The position numbers and the translations under genes are program-made. From Clostridia bacterium (GTDB lineage: Bacteria; Bacillota; Clostridia; TANB77; CAG-508): DNA of 37,808 bases. This document shows, piece by piece, positions 1 to 8,144 of this stretch (position 1 is its first letter; every line of letters begins with the position of its first letter). The DNA is taken from positions 1 through 37,808 of the forward strand of contig JAAWDR010000039.1 of assembly GCA_022793875.1 (NCBI GenBank), in the 5' to 3' direction. The notes below the pieces were generated by a model. The model worked only from the letters and a program-made list of their open reading frames with translations, was not told the origin of the DNA and made no database searches.

Positions 1-187
1 AGTCCTGTATTAAACCGAGGAATGCAATGAAAAATAAATATAAGTATCTATTTTTCCGTGAACATTCCTCATTTTCTTATTTAAACATTTCTATTTTTCA
101 CTTCAATCAAGCGATACATACTAAAATATATCTCTATAGGAGGGTATCCAACCATCAACAAAAAAGTGTCGGATATTAAGATATAAT

Positions 188-859
188 CTATAATTTTAGT
201 ATATATCCTTGCCCTCTTCTAGTTTCTATAAGTTCTTTTAAATTCAATTCCTCTAATTTGTTTCTTAATCTAGTAATATTAACACTAAGAGTATTATCAT
301 CGATAAAACTCTCACTTTCCCATAGTTCTTCCATTATAGAATCTCTTGATACAATTTTTCCTCTATTTTCAATTAGATATTTTAAAATTTTATATTCATT
401 TTTTGTTAATTCTATAATTTTATTTTCTTTTTCTATTGTACTATTTGAAATATTTAATATAAAATCTTTTGCATCAATTTTATCATTTATTTCATTATTA
501 TTTGTCCTTCTTAATAGTGAAGATATTTTAGCAAGTAATATTTGTATATTGAATGGTTTTGTAATATAGTGGTCTGCTCCATAATTTATTGATAATAATT
601 CATCTATTTCATTGTCTCTACTTGTTATTATTATAATTCCCATATTTGATTTTTTTCTTATTTCTTTACAAATATATTCTCCATCTGTCTCTGGTAAATT
701 TATGTCTAACAAAATTAGGTCTGGATTTATTTGTAGTATATCTTCTATTGTATTTTCAAATGTTTTTAGGCTTTCAGTCTGATATCCATTATTTTTTAAA
801 AATTTTTCTAGTTCATTTCTTAATTTTTCATCATCTTCTATTATTAGTATTTTAGACAT
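188..859 (-). CDS. OmpR/PhoB-family response regulator
   Basis: Two-component transcription factor of 223 residues, the usual family length. The N-terminal receiver domain (about 1-115) has the acidic pair near residues 9-10 (IEDD), the phospho-acceptor Asp in LILLDINLP (about residue 52) and the TKPF lysine near 101. The C-terminal winged helix (about 130-223) ends in the typical RGQGYIL wing. It resembles BceR/GraR-type regulators, which often control antimicrobial-peptide exporters; that assignment is inference. The start ATG follows AAAGGAATGAAAA. A partner histidine kinase would be expected downstream, but the 187 bases to the window edge hold none, so the kinase is elsewhere or absent. 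An extended -10 (TGATATAAT) lies upstream near 940, and a palindromic repeat (886-916) lies between it and the start. Confidence 0.93.
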   Translation of the reverse strand: MSKILIIEDDEKLRNELEKFLKNNGYQTESLKTFENTIEDILQINPDLILLDINLPETDGEYICKEIRKKSNMGIIIITSRDNEIDELLSINYGADHYITKPFNIQILLAKISSLLRRTNNNEINDKIDAKDFILNISNSTIEKENKIIELTKNEYKILKYLIENRGKIVSRDSIMEELWESESFIDDNTLSVNITRLRNKLEELNLKELIETRRGQGYILKL

Positions 860-885
860 TTTTCATTCCTTTACTTTTTATATTA

Positions 886-916
886 TGTTACAAAAAGGGA
901 CTCCACTTTTGTCACA
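886..916. repeat. 31-nt GGGAC-core palindrome (family A), degenerate copy
   Basis: Imperfect palindrome beginning TGTTACAAAAAGGGAC and ending CTTTTGTCACA, the same length and layout as the arms at 6212 and 7145. It lies in the presumed leader of the response regulator, so the transcript would carry it as a hairpin. Confidence 0.7.
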
Positions 917-954
917 CTTTTATCACACTTTTATTATATCATAAACTCAAAAAA

Positions 955-982
955 AATAACCTTACATTTTTGTAAGATTATT
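955..982 (-). terminator. Terminator after the DHH phosphoesterase
   Basis: On the minus strand AATAATCTTACA pairs with TGTAAGGTTATT (one mismatch) and is followed by a long T run. It sits 16 bases past the stop of the phosphoesterase at 998. Confidence 0.8.
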
Positions 983-997
983 TTTATAATTTTTTTG

Positions 998-1861
998 TTA
1001 TAGATATCTTGCCTCAATTTCAGGCATAATATTCTTTCCTCTTGATAAAATTCCTTCTTTTACTCTTTTGAAAATATTATCTTCTGTTACTTCATAAATA
1101 AATGTTTTATTGCTTTGAGTTTCAAAAATTACAAAAATCAATATATCACTTTGAGTTTCTTTCACTCTTTCTTTTAAGCAACTAAGCCAATAATTCACCT
1201 TATTTTCATCAGGCATCCCATAAAGTTGTAGATAAGCAGAACCAACTTTAACTCTATTATAATTATACCATTTTTGCCCATTTGAAATAATTTCAACTGT
1301 GCTAAGTTTTTCGATTGGCGTTACTAATAAACAACTTTTTTCAAGTGAAAAATAATCAAGTTGATATTCTTCTGCCAGCTTTTTAACCTCTTCTACTTCT
1401 TCTGGTACTGTTTTGCTACTTCTGAATGCTACTGTATCTACCATCATTGCTACAATAATCATTTTAGCAATTTCTTTTTCCATTGGAAATCCTACTTCTT
1501 GCATTATTTCATAAATTATATATGCAGCTGCACATGAATTCTTTGTGTAATTGAATTTGTATGTGTTTTCTTTTTTGGTAGGATGATGGTCAATACATCC
1601 TATTACATGTCCTTTGTGTTTTGTTTCATAATGATCTACTAAAAATAATTTTCTTTCTTCATTTTCTTCTTTTACTTCCCATTGCTTCATATCAATTCCT
1701 AATAATTCTTCAAGTATTTCATATGTTTCGTTTCTTTTAACTTCTTCAAGAATAGCAAATTGATTTTCAATTTTTAGAAAGTCTAAAAGTTTTGACATTA
1801 GTATTCCTGATACTACTGAATCTACATCAATGTTGTCATGTCCTAATATTGTTATTTTCAT
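998..1861 (-). CDS. DHH-family phosphoesterase, PpaC-like (manganese-dependent pyrophosphatase fold)
   Basis: A protein of 287 residues. Metal-binding motifs of the DHH superfamily are visible: GHDNIDVDS at residues 7-15, VDHYE near 75 and CIDHHP near 89-94. The HDNIDVDS variant differs from the HNPDTDS-like motif of classical PpaC, so pyrophosphate is only one possible substrate; other phosphoanhydride or phosphodiester substrates fit the fold. A GAGGAG ribosome binding site precedes the ATG. It follows the NAD-metabolism fusion gene by 65 bases on the same strand and is probably co-transcribed. The pyrophosphate released by an NMN adenylyltransferase would be a natural substrate, which is inference from context. 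Confidence 0.8.
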   Translation of the reverse strand: MKITILGHDNIDVDSVVSGILMSKLLDFLKIENQFAILEEVKRNETYEILEELLGIDMKQWEVKEENEERKLFLVDHYETKHKGHVIGCIDHHPTKKENTYKFNYTKNSCAAAYIIYEIMQEVGFPMEKEIAKMIIVAMMVDTVAFRSSKTVPEEVEEVKKLAEEYQLDYFSLEKSCLLVTPIEKLSTVEIISNGQKWYNYNRVKVGSAYLQLYGMPDENKVNYWLSCLKERVKETQSDILIFVIFETQSNKTFIYEVTEDNIFKRVKEGILSRGKNIMPEIEARYL

Positions 1862-1883
1862 GTAGTCTTCTCCTCTTAATAAA

Positions 1884-1916
1884 TCCTCTATACACCAAAA
1901 AAAGATGTATAGAGGA
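1884..1916. terminator. Hairpin between nadR-like gene and phosphoesterase
   Basis: Perfect 11-bp stem (TCCTCTATACA with TGTATAGAGGA, 11-nt loop) in the 65-nt gap. On the minus strand only a weak TTTATT follows, so it is more likely an attenuating or processing hairpin than a full terminator. Confidence 0.5.
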
Positions 1917-1926
1917 AAACTGTTTG

Positions 1927-3609
1927 TTATTTATGGCTTTTTTCATGCTCTTTTATTGCATTAAGGGCAACCTCAATTGCTGGTTCTGAACCTTTAACCT
2001 TAATATATTTTACATTATTTTTCTTAAGGTATTCTTCAAGCTGAACTGAAAACTGACGACTTTGCTCTTCGGTTTCAACTCTTCCTCGTGTTTCAAATGG
2101 TACTTTTTCTTCATCTCTTTCAATAAAGATTGTCACTTGGTTTATCTTGTTTCTTAAATACCAAGCTAACTTTTCAACTACTTCATTTTCTTTTGATGAG
2201 TGAAGTGCTGTTATTTCAAGTCCTGCATCAGTTACGATGTAATCAACCTGTCCTAACAAATCATACAGTTGCTTAAATTGCTCTGCTACAATGTATGACT
2301 GATTTGGAATGTATTTTCCTAAAACTCCATTATACACAAGTCCTTTAGCAAATTCAGGAACATATTCAACAGACTGTCCTAACATCTTGAGCTTAAAGGC
2401 TGTTCCTAATGCCGCTGAGCTCTTTCCTGCTCCTGATGCTCCTATGAATGAAACCATAAATGTTTCTGTTTTTTCTTCCATTTGAGGCTGAATTTTCTTT
2501 GTCAAATTTGGATATGCTTCAAACATTTTCATTGCTTTTTTGAGCATTTCAGGCTGCTGATATGGCAATCCTTTTGACATTGCTTCATTTACTTCATAGA
2601 ACTTCAGATTTGTTAATCCTCCTGAAGCATTCAGATATTCTTCATACTTGTAGATTTCATCTTCAATAAAAATCCCAAAGCATTGTGAAGAACCTCCTCG
2701 AGTTCCTGCAAATTTTTCGTCCTCTGAACTATAAATTCCTACAAAATGCATTTGTTCAAGATTAGATTTCGGAACATTTCCAAACTTTATAATTGCAGGC
2801 TCCAATGAATTATCTAATAACTCTATTTTCAGGCCTGTTTGCTCATAACAAGTACGAATTGCAGCATTTATTGCTGTTTCATGCTTATTGATTGCATCTC
2901 CAGGAAGACCTACGCATCCAGGAAAATCAACTTTATCCATTGAACGTTTTCCCAGCAGAACATATACTTTTCCGTCTAAAGTGTTTCTGACAAGTATAAT
3001 TACATCCACTGTTTGACGTCCTCGTACAAACTGTATTCCTCTTTTTTGATTTGCTGCCAAAATTTCTTTGAAGGAATTTTTGAATAAAATTGGCTTTATC
3101 TCGTCAGGTATTAGCTTTTTGAGTTCTTCATATTTTCCTTCAATAATCATTTTCCGAATATGACTGGAATGATATGGAAAGTCAGAATCTGCTTCAGGAT
3201 TTATCATTTCAAATCCTAAAGTTTCATTTTTTTCTTTCAAAACATTTAAAATATCTTCCTTATTTCCTGTGCAGAAATGTGTAACTCCATAAGAATTACA
3301 AACTTCTTTAACATCCTCTAACCATTCTCCAAAACTTTCTTTATCTTCAACTGGAACAATTTCGTATTTTTCTTCACTAATTCCTTCTCTTTTGAAGATA
3401 GCTCTTATCATTTTTTCTCTTTCAACAGCTGAAATGCAGTTTCTTTCTGTTCCACCTTCATAGCATGAACCTATCATTACAATTACTTTGTCATGCTCCC
3501 GGGCAAGCTTACGTAGGAAACTTTTTTGTCCTTTATGTGGTGTCATCCACCTACCAATTGTTGCAACAACAGTTTTTTCTTTCTTTTGAATTGTGTCATT
3601 TGTCACCAT
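1927..3609 (-). CDS. Trifunctional NAD-metabolism fusion: NMN adenylyltransferase, Nudix domain, NadR-type kinase
   Basis: A protein of 560 residues with three domains. Residues about 15-180 form a nucleotidyltransferase: GRWMTPHKGQ replaces the HxGH motif and SSHIRKM matches the ISSTxxR motif. Residues about 195-345 are a Nudix domain with box GDAINKHETAINAAIRT followed by CYEQTGL; two of the usual glutamates (in RE and EE) read T and Q, so hydrolase activity is uncertain. Residues 390-397 (GASGAGKS) are the P-loop of a NadR-like ribosylnicotinamide kinase. The ATG at 3609 lies 8 bases from GGAG; the TTG six bases upstream is too close. Codon 37 and codon 152 are CGG, both in continuous frame, the latter at the conserved arginine. 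CGG is not used as arginine in the core genes here, and base use differs, suggesting transfer. NadM-Nudix and NMNAT-kinase fusions are known; I do not recall this triple order. Confidence 0.85.
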   Translation of the reverse strand: MVTNDTIQKKEKTVVATIGRWMTPHKGQKSFLRKLAREHDKVIVMIGSCYEGGTERNCISAVEREKMIRAIFKREGISEEKYEIVPVEDKESFGEWLEDVKEVCNSYGVTHFCTGNKEDILNVLKEKNETLGFEMINPEADSDFPYHSSHIRKMIIEGKYEELKKLIPDEIKPILFKNSFKEILAANQKRGIQFVRGRQTVDVIILVRNTLDGKVYVLLGKRSMDKVDFPGCVGLPGDAINKHETAINAAIRTCYEQTGLKIELLDNSLEPAIIKFGNVPKSNLEQMHFVGIYSSEDEKFAGTRGGSSQCFGIFIEDEIYKYEEYLNASGGLTNLKFYEVNEAMSKGLPYQQPEMLKKAMKMFEAYPNLTKKIQPQMEEKTETFMVSFIGASGAGKSSAALGTAFKLKMLGQSVEYVPEFAKGLVYNGVLGKYIPNQSYIVAEQFKQLYDLLGQVDYIVTDAGLEITALHSSKENEVVEKLAWYLRNKINQVTIFIERDEEKVPFETRGRVETEEQSRQFSVQLEEYLKKNNVKYIKVKGSEPAIEVALNAIKEHEKSHK

Positions 3610-3652
3610 ATTCAAATCTCCTCTCTTATTGATTATTTATTTTACATGTTAG

Positions 3653-3681
3653 ATTATACAATATTTTTTAATATTTTTCAA
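3653..3681 (-). promoter_or_regulatory. Promoter of the NAD fusion gene
   Basis: On the minus strand TTGAAA, a 17-base spacer and TATAAT stand about 45 bases upstream of the ATG. Confidence 0.75.
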
Positions 3682-3709
3682 TATCATTTACATAATTTAA
3701 GCATTCTGA

Positions 3710-3738
3710 TTGTATTTTATGTAAAATTATGGTATAAT
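3710..3738 (+). promoter_or_regulatory. Promoter of orphan 3793, with TTATGTAAA in the spacer
   Basis: TTGTAT, 17 bases, TATAAT. The spacer TTTATGTAAAATTATGG is nearly the same as that of the orphan promoter at 11440. An inverted TTTACATAA lies near 3688, so the motif occurs as a spaced inverted repeat. Confidence 0.7.
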
Positions 3739-3792
3739 AAAAATTGATACAAATTGTGTTCTTTATAATACTAAATAATGGAGGTATTAGAA

Positions 3793-4389
3793 ATGGAAAT
3801 GAAGGTTGTTCGGAGAATTGTGTGTGTAGTAGTATTTTTCCTGTTGATTGGAGCTTTTGTATTGTCAGGTTCTAAGAAAGATATTGGTCCTTGTACTGAG
3901 TATAAATGTGACGTAAAAAATCTTCGGCTGTCAACTACAATAGAAATTGACAAAGAAGGTGAAAATTTTGCAACAGTTAATGGAGAGATACTTAAGTTTG
4001 TTACAGATCCACTAACTATGTATAATTTAAACAAAAACAAAATCGCCTATGCAGATGATTCATATCATCTTATTTCACAAGATTCTCATTCAATTTATGT
4101 TGATGGTGTCTTTTCAGTAGAGATGGTAGGTTTGGTAAAGCTTTTTGGTGAATCATACGACATCTATAATAAAGATGGTGAAAAGGTTGCAAATGTTACA
4201 TTCAACACATTCAATACTAATGGTAAAATGTATGATACTAACGGTAATCTCATTGCAGATTTTAACTCTAAATTCTTCTTTAATGATTTTGATGTGAGAA
4301 TTTCAGAAGAATGTACTTTAGATGAAAAAACTGTATTGATGATTTTCTGTTCATACTACAGTGACCAATCAGCAGATTCTAATTCTTAA
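3793..4389 (+). CDS. Orphan membrane-anchored protein of unknown function
   Basis: A protein of 198 residues I do not recognise. Residues 1-6 are charged, followed by a hydrophobic segment (about 9-25, VCVVVFFLLIGAFVL) that should act as an uncleaved anchor or signal peptide; there is no lipobox cysteine. The rest is a beta-rich region with repeats of the type YNKDGEKVANV and YDTNGNLIADF, reminiscent of tubby-like or LURP-one-like phospholipid-binding beta strands, but this is a weak impression. An upstream in-frame ATG at 3778 overlaps the GGAGG ribosome binding site, so 3793 is the start. Codons 7 and 45 are CGG. It has its own promoter and terminator and stands divergent from the NAD fusion gene. 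Confidence 0.75.
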   Translation: MEMKVVRRIVCVVVFFLLIGAFVLSGSKKDIGPCTEYKCDVKNLRLSTTIEIDKEGENFATVNGEILKFVTDPLTMYNLNKNKIAYADDSYHLISQDSHSIYVDGVFSVEMVGLVKLFGESYDIYNKDGEKVANVTFNTFNTNGKMYDTNGNLIADFNSKFFFNDFDVRISEECTLDEKTVLMIFCSYYSDQSADSNS

Positions 4390-4400
4390 AGTAAATTTTC

Positions 4401-4440
4401 AAGCAAGAAGAGTGGTTATGAACCACTCTTCTTGCTTTTT
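4401..4440 (+). terminator. Terminator of orphan 3793
   Basis: Perfect 17-bp stem (4401-4417 with 4421-4437) with the 3-nt loop ATG, followed by Ts. It is homologous to the terminator at 5060, with three compensated base-pair changes. Confidence 0.9.
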
Positions 4441-4456
4441 AAAGCTTTAAATGCTA

Positions 4457-4484
4457 TTGACATAATATTGCACTATGCTATACT
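4457..4484 (+). promoter_or_regulatory. Strong promoter of orphan 4537
   Basis: Consensus TTGACA, 16 bases, TATACT with an extended -10 TG (TGCTATACT), about 50 bases upstream of the start. Confidence 0.8.
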
Positions 4485-4536
4485 AATTTTGTAACTATTG
4501 TTTTATCCTACCATAATTATGAAAGGACATGCAAAA

Positions 4537-5037
4537 ATGGAACATTTGACTACATCAGAAATTAAAACAAAAACTATTTTAGGTTCCATAAATTTTTATG
4601 GAAAATCAAAAAAGTTTTGCGATGAATGTATTGGACTATTGGTAAAATACGATTTTGATCTGAATTTTTTAGAAATTCAACTTAATTTTGAAAAAACAGA
4701 ATTTCTTTCTTTTTCAGAATATGTATGGAAAGATAATGAAAAAATGTTAACTTTTATAAAACATATGTATCCTGAGCATATTGTACCTTTTTCATTAGAT
4801 TCTTTAACCAAGCAAAACTTAATTACACAAAAAGTGGATTCTTATTCATCCCTTTCAGGCATTTGTCAAAAATATTGTTACTATGATGAATATCGAAAAA
4901 AATTAATTATAAAATTAAATATTCCTGATGATTATGTATTAGATTATGGATTATATACTAATTTTTATGACAGTGTTTATCTTAGATTAATGTCTGGTTC
5001 TAGATGGAGATTTTTAGATAGAGTAAATGGTGGATAA
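4537..5037 (+). CDS. Orphan cytoplasmic protein of unknown function
   Basis: A protein of 166 residues with no signal, membrane segment or motif that I recognise. It is rich in aromatic residues and lysine; the cysteines (CDEC near 28-31, CQKYCYY near 109) are not spaced like a zinc finger. In-frame TTG (4498) and ATG (4519) codons lie upstream, but 4537 follows AAAGGA with 9-base spacing. It is a self-contained cassette with its own promoter and terminator, placed tail to tail with the fatty-acid cluster. Unlike five other cassettes it has no CGG codon. Confidence 0.7.
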   Translation: MEHLTTSEIKTKTILGSINFYGKSKKFCDECIGLLVKYDFDLNFLEIQLNFEKTEFLSFSEYVWKDNEKMLTFIKHMYPEHIVPFSLDSLTKQNLITQKVDSYSSLSGICQKYCYYDEYRKKLIIKLNIPDDYVLDYGLYTNFYDSVYLRLMSGSRWRFLDRVNGG

Positions 5038-5059
5038 TAAATCTATTTTATTGTCCATT

Positions 5060-5098
5060 AAGCGAAAAGAATGGTTATTAACCATTCTTTTCGCTTTT
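5060..5098 (+). terminator. Terminator of orphan 4537
   Basis: Perfect 17-bp stem (5060-5076 with 5080-5096), 3-nt loop, then TTTT. It can also act on the opposing fatty-acid transcript that ends at 5136. Confidence 0.85.
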
Positions 5099-5135
5099 CC
5101 TAGAAAGTAATAAAATTTTAATCTTACTTCTTTTG

Positions 5136-6194
5136 TTATAATTCACATACCAATTTTTGCATTAATTCATGTACTGAAATAATTTCTTTTATTTTACTAA
5201 CATTACTTCCACAGAATATTAATCCTTCATCTACTTTTCCTTTTACAGAATTTATTAAAGCTTTTGTAATGCAATATGGACTATTAAGAACATTACATGT
5301 TTTTATACAATTATAACATTTATCTATTTTACACTTTTCATTTTCTACTTTTTTTATAAAATTATTATTAATTGCCCTTCCTGGCATTCCAACTGGACTT
5401 TTTATTATCTTTATATCATCCTCTTTAGCTTCAATATAAGCCTTTTTAAATTCTATTGATGCATCACATTCATTTGTTGCAACAAATCTTGTAGCCATTT
5501 GTACTCCACTAGCACCCAAATTTATAAATTTCTTTATATCTTTTGAATCCCATATTCCCCCTGCTGCTATTACAGGAATTTCTTTTCCAGTTTCTTTTTC
5601 TACTTCTTTTATATAATCAACAACTTCTGTTGTAATATCTTCTAATTTAGGCTTTATATCTTCATCTAATTCTTCTCTCTTAAAACCCAAATGTCCTCCT
5701 GCTTCTGGTCCTTCTATTACTATCATATCTGGAACATAATTATATTTTTTTATCCAATGTCCAACTATTAGCTTACAACATCTAAGAGATGAAACTATTG
5801 GAGCAATCTTTGTATTGCTTTCTTTTACATATTCTGGTAGCTCTTTTGGAATTCCTGCACCTGATATAATTAAATCAATTTTTTGTTTTACACATTCTTT
5901 TACAATCTCAGCATAATTCTTCATAGCAACCATTATATTTACGCCAATTATCTTATCTTTTCCTGCAATTTCTCTTGCTTTATTTATTTCTTTACTAATA
6001 GCTCTTAAATTTGCTTTTATTGGATTTTTTGCAAAGTCTTCTTCTAAATATCCTATATCTGCTGTCGATATAATTCCAATACCTCCTTCTTTACTAACAT
6101 TGCCTGCTAAATTGTGCATTGAAACTCCAACCCCCATTCCACCTTGAATAATTGGATATTTAGACTCTTTATTTCCTATCTTTATACCTTTCAA
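5136..6194 (-). CDS. FMN-dependent oxidoreductase, nitronate monooxygenase / FabK-like
   Basis: A 352-residue TIM-barrel flavoprotein. IIQGGMGVGVS near the N terminus, EGPEAGGHLG in the middle and VIAAGGI / GVQMATRF further on are phosphate- and FMN-binding segments of the NMO/FabK family. Unlike pneumococcal FabK it carries a cysteine-rich C-terminal part (CKIDKCYNCIKTC and PYC near 285-310) that could bind a metal or cluster. The start is TTG with AAGGAG six bases upstream; no better ATG exists. Its place after fabI at the end of the fatty-acid cluster suggests an enoyl-ACP reductase or accessory flavin role, but nitronate oxidation remains possible. Confidence 0.8.
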   Translation of the reverse strand: MKGIKIGNKESKYPIIQGGMGVGVSMHNLAGNVSKEGGIGIISTADIGYLEEDFAKNPIKANLRAISKEINKAREIAGKDKIIGVNIMVAMKNYAEIVKECVKQKIDLIISGAGIPKELPEYVKESNTKIAPIVSSLRCCKLIVGHWIKKYNYVPDMIVIEGPEAGGHLGFKREELDEDIKPKLEDITTEVVDYIKEVEKETGKEIPVIAAGGIWDSKDIKKFINLGASGVQMATRFVATNECDASIEFKKAYIEAKEDDIKIIKSPVGMPGRAINNNFIKKVENEKCKIDKCYNCIKTCNVLNSPYCITKALINSVKGKVDEGLIFCGSNVSKIKEIISVHELMQKLVCEL

Positions 6195-6211
6195 CTTTTT
6201 CTCCTTTCTTT

Positions 6212-6350
6212 TGTGTCAAAAGGGACGCCCCTTTTTGACACATTTTTAGACCAAAAGGGACACCCCTATTCAGAATTATATTTCTATAATAAAAGGGAAT
6301 GTCCCCTTTGGCTGATTTTTGTGTCAAAAAAGGTCGTCCCTTTTGACACA
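6212..6350. repeat. Composite family A element, 139 bp with 31-nt palindromic arms
   Basis: The arms 6212-6242 and 6320-6350 are each 31-nt palindromes, and the outer 16 bases (TGTGTCAAAAGGGACG and CGTCCCTTTTGACACA) are perfect inverted repeats. Between them a second pair, CCAAAAGGGACA and TGTCCCCTTTGG, nests inside. It fills almost the whole gap between fabI and the FabK-like gene. Confidence 0.85.
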
Positions 6351-6353
6351 CAT

Positions 6354-7127
6354 TTATACTCCCATAATGCAATATCCACTATCTGCATAAATAACTTGCC
6401 CTGTTATTGCATCTGACATATCACTTAATAAAAATGTTGCAACATTTCCAACTTGTGTAGTTGTTACATTTCTATGTAATGGTGCTTTTTCTTCTACAAC
6501 TGTTAGTATAGTTGAAAAGTCTTTTATTCCTTTTGCTGATAAGGTTTTTATAGGTCCTGCTGAGATAGCATTTACTCTTATGTTCTCTTTTCCTAAGTTT
6601 TCTGCTAAATATCTAACACTTGCTTCTAATGCTGCTTTTGCAACTCCCATAACATTGTATCCTTCTAGTACTTTTGTTGAACCATGATATGTTAATGTTA
6701 CTAGATTAGCATTTTCATTTAATATGTCTATTTCTTTTGCAATTCTTGCTGTAAGTACAAATGAATAACTACTTACATCTACTGCATGTGCATATCCTTC
6801 TTTACTTGTATATATAAAATCATTATGCAAATCTTCTGTATTTGCATGTGCAATTGCATGTACTATTCCATCGATTTTTCCATTTTCTTCTTTTATTTTT
6901 GTAAATACTTCTCTTACCAATTCATCTTCTGATGCTCCATTTAATACATATGATTTGCTTCCTTTAAATTCTGATATTAATTCTTCTATTTTTTCTTTAT
7001 TGTCTTCTCCCATATATGTGAATATTAATTTTGCCCCATTTTCATAGGCTGATTTAGCTATTCCATAGGCTATACTCCATTTGTTTCTAATTCCCATTAT
7101 TAGTATTTTTTTATCTTTTAATAACAT
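6354..7127 (-). CDS. fabI: Enoyl-[acyl-carrier-protein] reductase (NADH), FabI
   Basis: Short-chain dehydrogenase fold of 257 residues that reduces enoyl-ACP in the last step of each elongation cycle. The FabI-type nucleotide motif GIRNKWSIAYGIA (about 12-24) replaces the usual TGxxxGxG. The active site reads TYHGS followed by YNVMGVAK, the Tyr-x6-Lys pair. VNAISAGPIKTLSAKGI is also typical of FabI. GGAG stands upstream of the ATG. It lies downstream of accA in the same direction, with repeat elements in both flanking gaps, and is probably co-transcribed. Confidence 0.96.
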   Translation of the reverse strand: MLLKDKKILIMGIRNKWSIAYGIAKSAYENGAKLIFTYMGEDNKEKIEELISEFKGSKSYVLNGASEDELVREVFTKIKEENGKIDGIVHAIAHANTEDLHNDFIYTSKEGYAHAVDVSSYSFVLTARIAKEIDILNENANLVTLTYHGSTKVLEGYNVMGVAKAALEASVRYLAENLGKENIRVNAISAGPIKTLSAKGIKDFSTILTVVEEKAPLHRNVTTTQVGNVATFLLSDMSDAITGQVIYADSGYCIMGV

Positions 7128-7144
7128 TTTTCTCTCCTTCTTTT

Positions 7145-7251
7145 TGTGCCAAAGGGGACGTACCTTTTTGGCACATTTTTAAAATTAATTTTTTTTAAAA
7201 TTTTTTTATTCTTTTCGTTTTGTGTCAAAAAGGTACGTCCCCTTTGGCACA
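7145..7251. repeat. Family A element, 107 bp with 31-nt terminal palindromes
   Basis: The arms 7145-7175 and 7221-7251 are inverted copies with a single mismatch. Each arm is itself a palindrome with the core GGGGACGTACC. An AT-only spacer of 45 bases separates them. It lies between the accA stop and the fabI ribosome binding site. Confidence 0.88.
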
Positions 7252-7264
7252 CTTGACATACTAA

Positions 7265-8056
7265 TTATTTAATATTTCTAAATTTTTGATATCTATCTTC
7301 ACAAATTTGTTCTTTGCTTAATTTTTTCATTTGTGAAATTGTTTTCTTTATTTGTTTTTTTAGTTCATTTGCAATAATTTCAAAAACTTCTTGTTCTTCT
7401 CCTTCTGGCTCTTTTATTATTTTTTCTATTATATTTAAATCATATAAATCTTTAGCTGTTAGCTTCATCTTTTCTGCTGCTTCTTTATATCTTGATGAGT
7501 CTTTCCATAATATACTACTATAACCTTCTGGTGAAAGTATTGAATATATTGCATTTTCTAGCATAAATACTTTGTTTGCAACTCCTATTGCTAAGGCTCC
7601 TCCACTTGACCCTTCTCCAATTACTATTGCTATAACTGGAACTTTTAGCTTAGCCATTTCAAACATTGATTTTGCAATTGCTTCTCCTTGTCCTCTCTCT
7701 TCTGCTCCAATTCCTGGATATGCTCCTTTTGTGTCTATGAATGTTATTACGGGTCTATTAAATTTTTCTGCTTGTTTCATAAATCTTATTGCTTTTCTAT
7801 AGCTTTCTGGATTTGGCATTCCAAAGTTTCTTTCTATGTTTTCTTTTGTTGTCCTTCCTTTTTGTTCAGCTATTATTGTGTAATTTTGATTTCCTATTTT
7901 TCCTAGTCCACATACAATTGCTTTGTCATCTTTGAATGTTCTATCTCCATGTAGTTCTATGAAATTATCAAATATTTCTTCTATATAATCTAGTGATGTT
8001 TTTCTTTTTGGGTTTCTTGCTATTTCTACTTTTTCCCATGCAGTTTTTATTTTCAT
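7265..8056 (-). CDS. accA: Acetyl-CoA carboxylase carboxyltransferase alpha subunit
   Basis: A protein of 263 residues. With AccD it transfers the carboxyl group from biotin to acetyl-CoA to make malonyl-CoA. Crotonase-fold landmarks are present: FIDTKGAYPGIGAEERGQG, IGEGSSGGALAIG and LSPEGYSSILWKD. The frame is open further upstream, but those codons are simply a repeat element (8070-8120) read through. The ATG at 8056 directly follows AAGGAG. A TTGACA-17-TTTATA promoter lies at 8184-8156 on this strand, so accA starts its own block after the orphan cassette at 8223. Confidence 0.97.
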   Translation of the reverse strand: MKIKTAWEKVEIARNPKRKTSLDYIEEIFDNFIELHGDRTFKDDKAIVCGLGKIGNQNYTIIAEQKGRTTKENIERNFGMPNPESYRKAIRFMKQAEKFNRPVITFIDTKGAYPGIGAEERGQGEAIAKSMFEMAKLKVPVIAIVIGEGSSGGALAIGVANKVFMLENAIYSILSPEGYSSILWKDSSRYKEAAEKMKLTAKDLYDLNIIEKIIKEPEGEEQEVFEIIANELKKQIKKTISQMKKLSKEQICEDRYQKFRNIK

Positions 8057-8069
8057 CTTTTCTCCTTTT

Positions 8070-8120
8070 TGTCCCATTGAGGACGTTTCTTTTTGGGACA
8101 TTTTGTCCCATTGGGGACAC
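8070..8120. repeat. Family A element, GGGACA-type
   Basis: A 31-nt palindrome (8070-8100) is followed directly by a second, shorter inverted unit TGTCCCATTGGGGACA. It matches the element at 23632-23681 in opposite orientation, with one mismatch in the 31-nt unit. It lies in the accA leader. Confidence 0.85.
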
Positions 8121-8144
8121 ATCTCCCTTATTTTTTCATTTTTC

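Noticed and set aside
27..179. A 50-codon plus-strand ORF with GAGG six bases upstream of its ATG
   Set aside because: The ribosome binding site GAGGAATG is complementary to CATTCCTC at 63-70, the product has no recognisable features, and the reading frame is of a length expected by chance.
8057..8122. N-terminal extension of AccA
   Set aside because: The extra codons are a family A repeat read through; a good ribosome binding site points to 8056.
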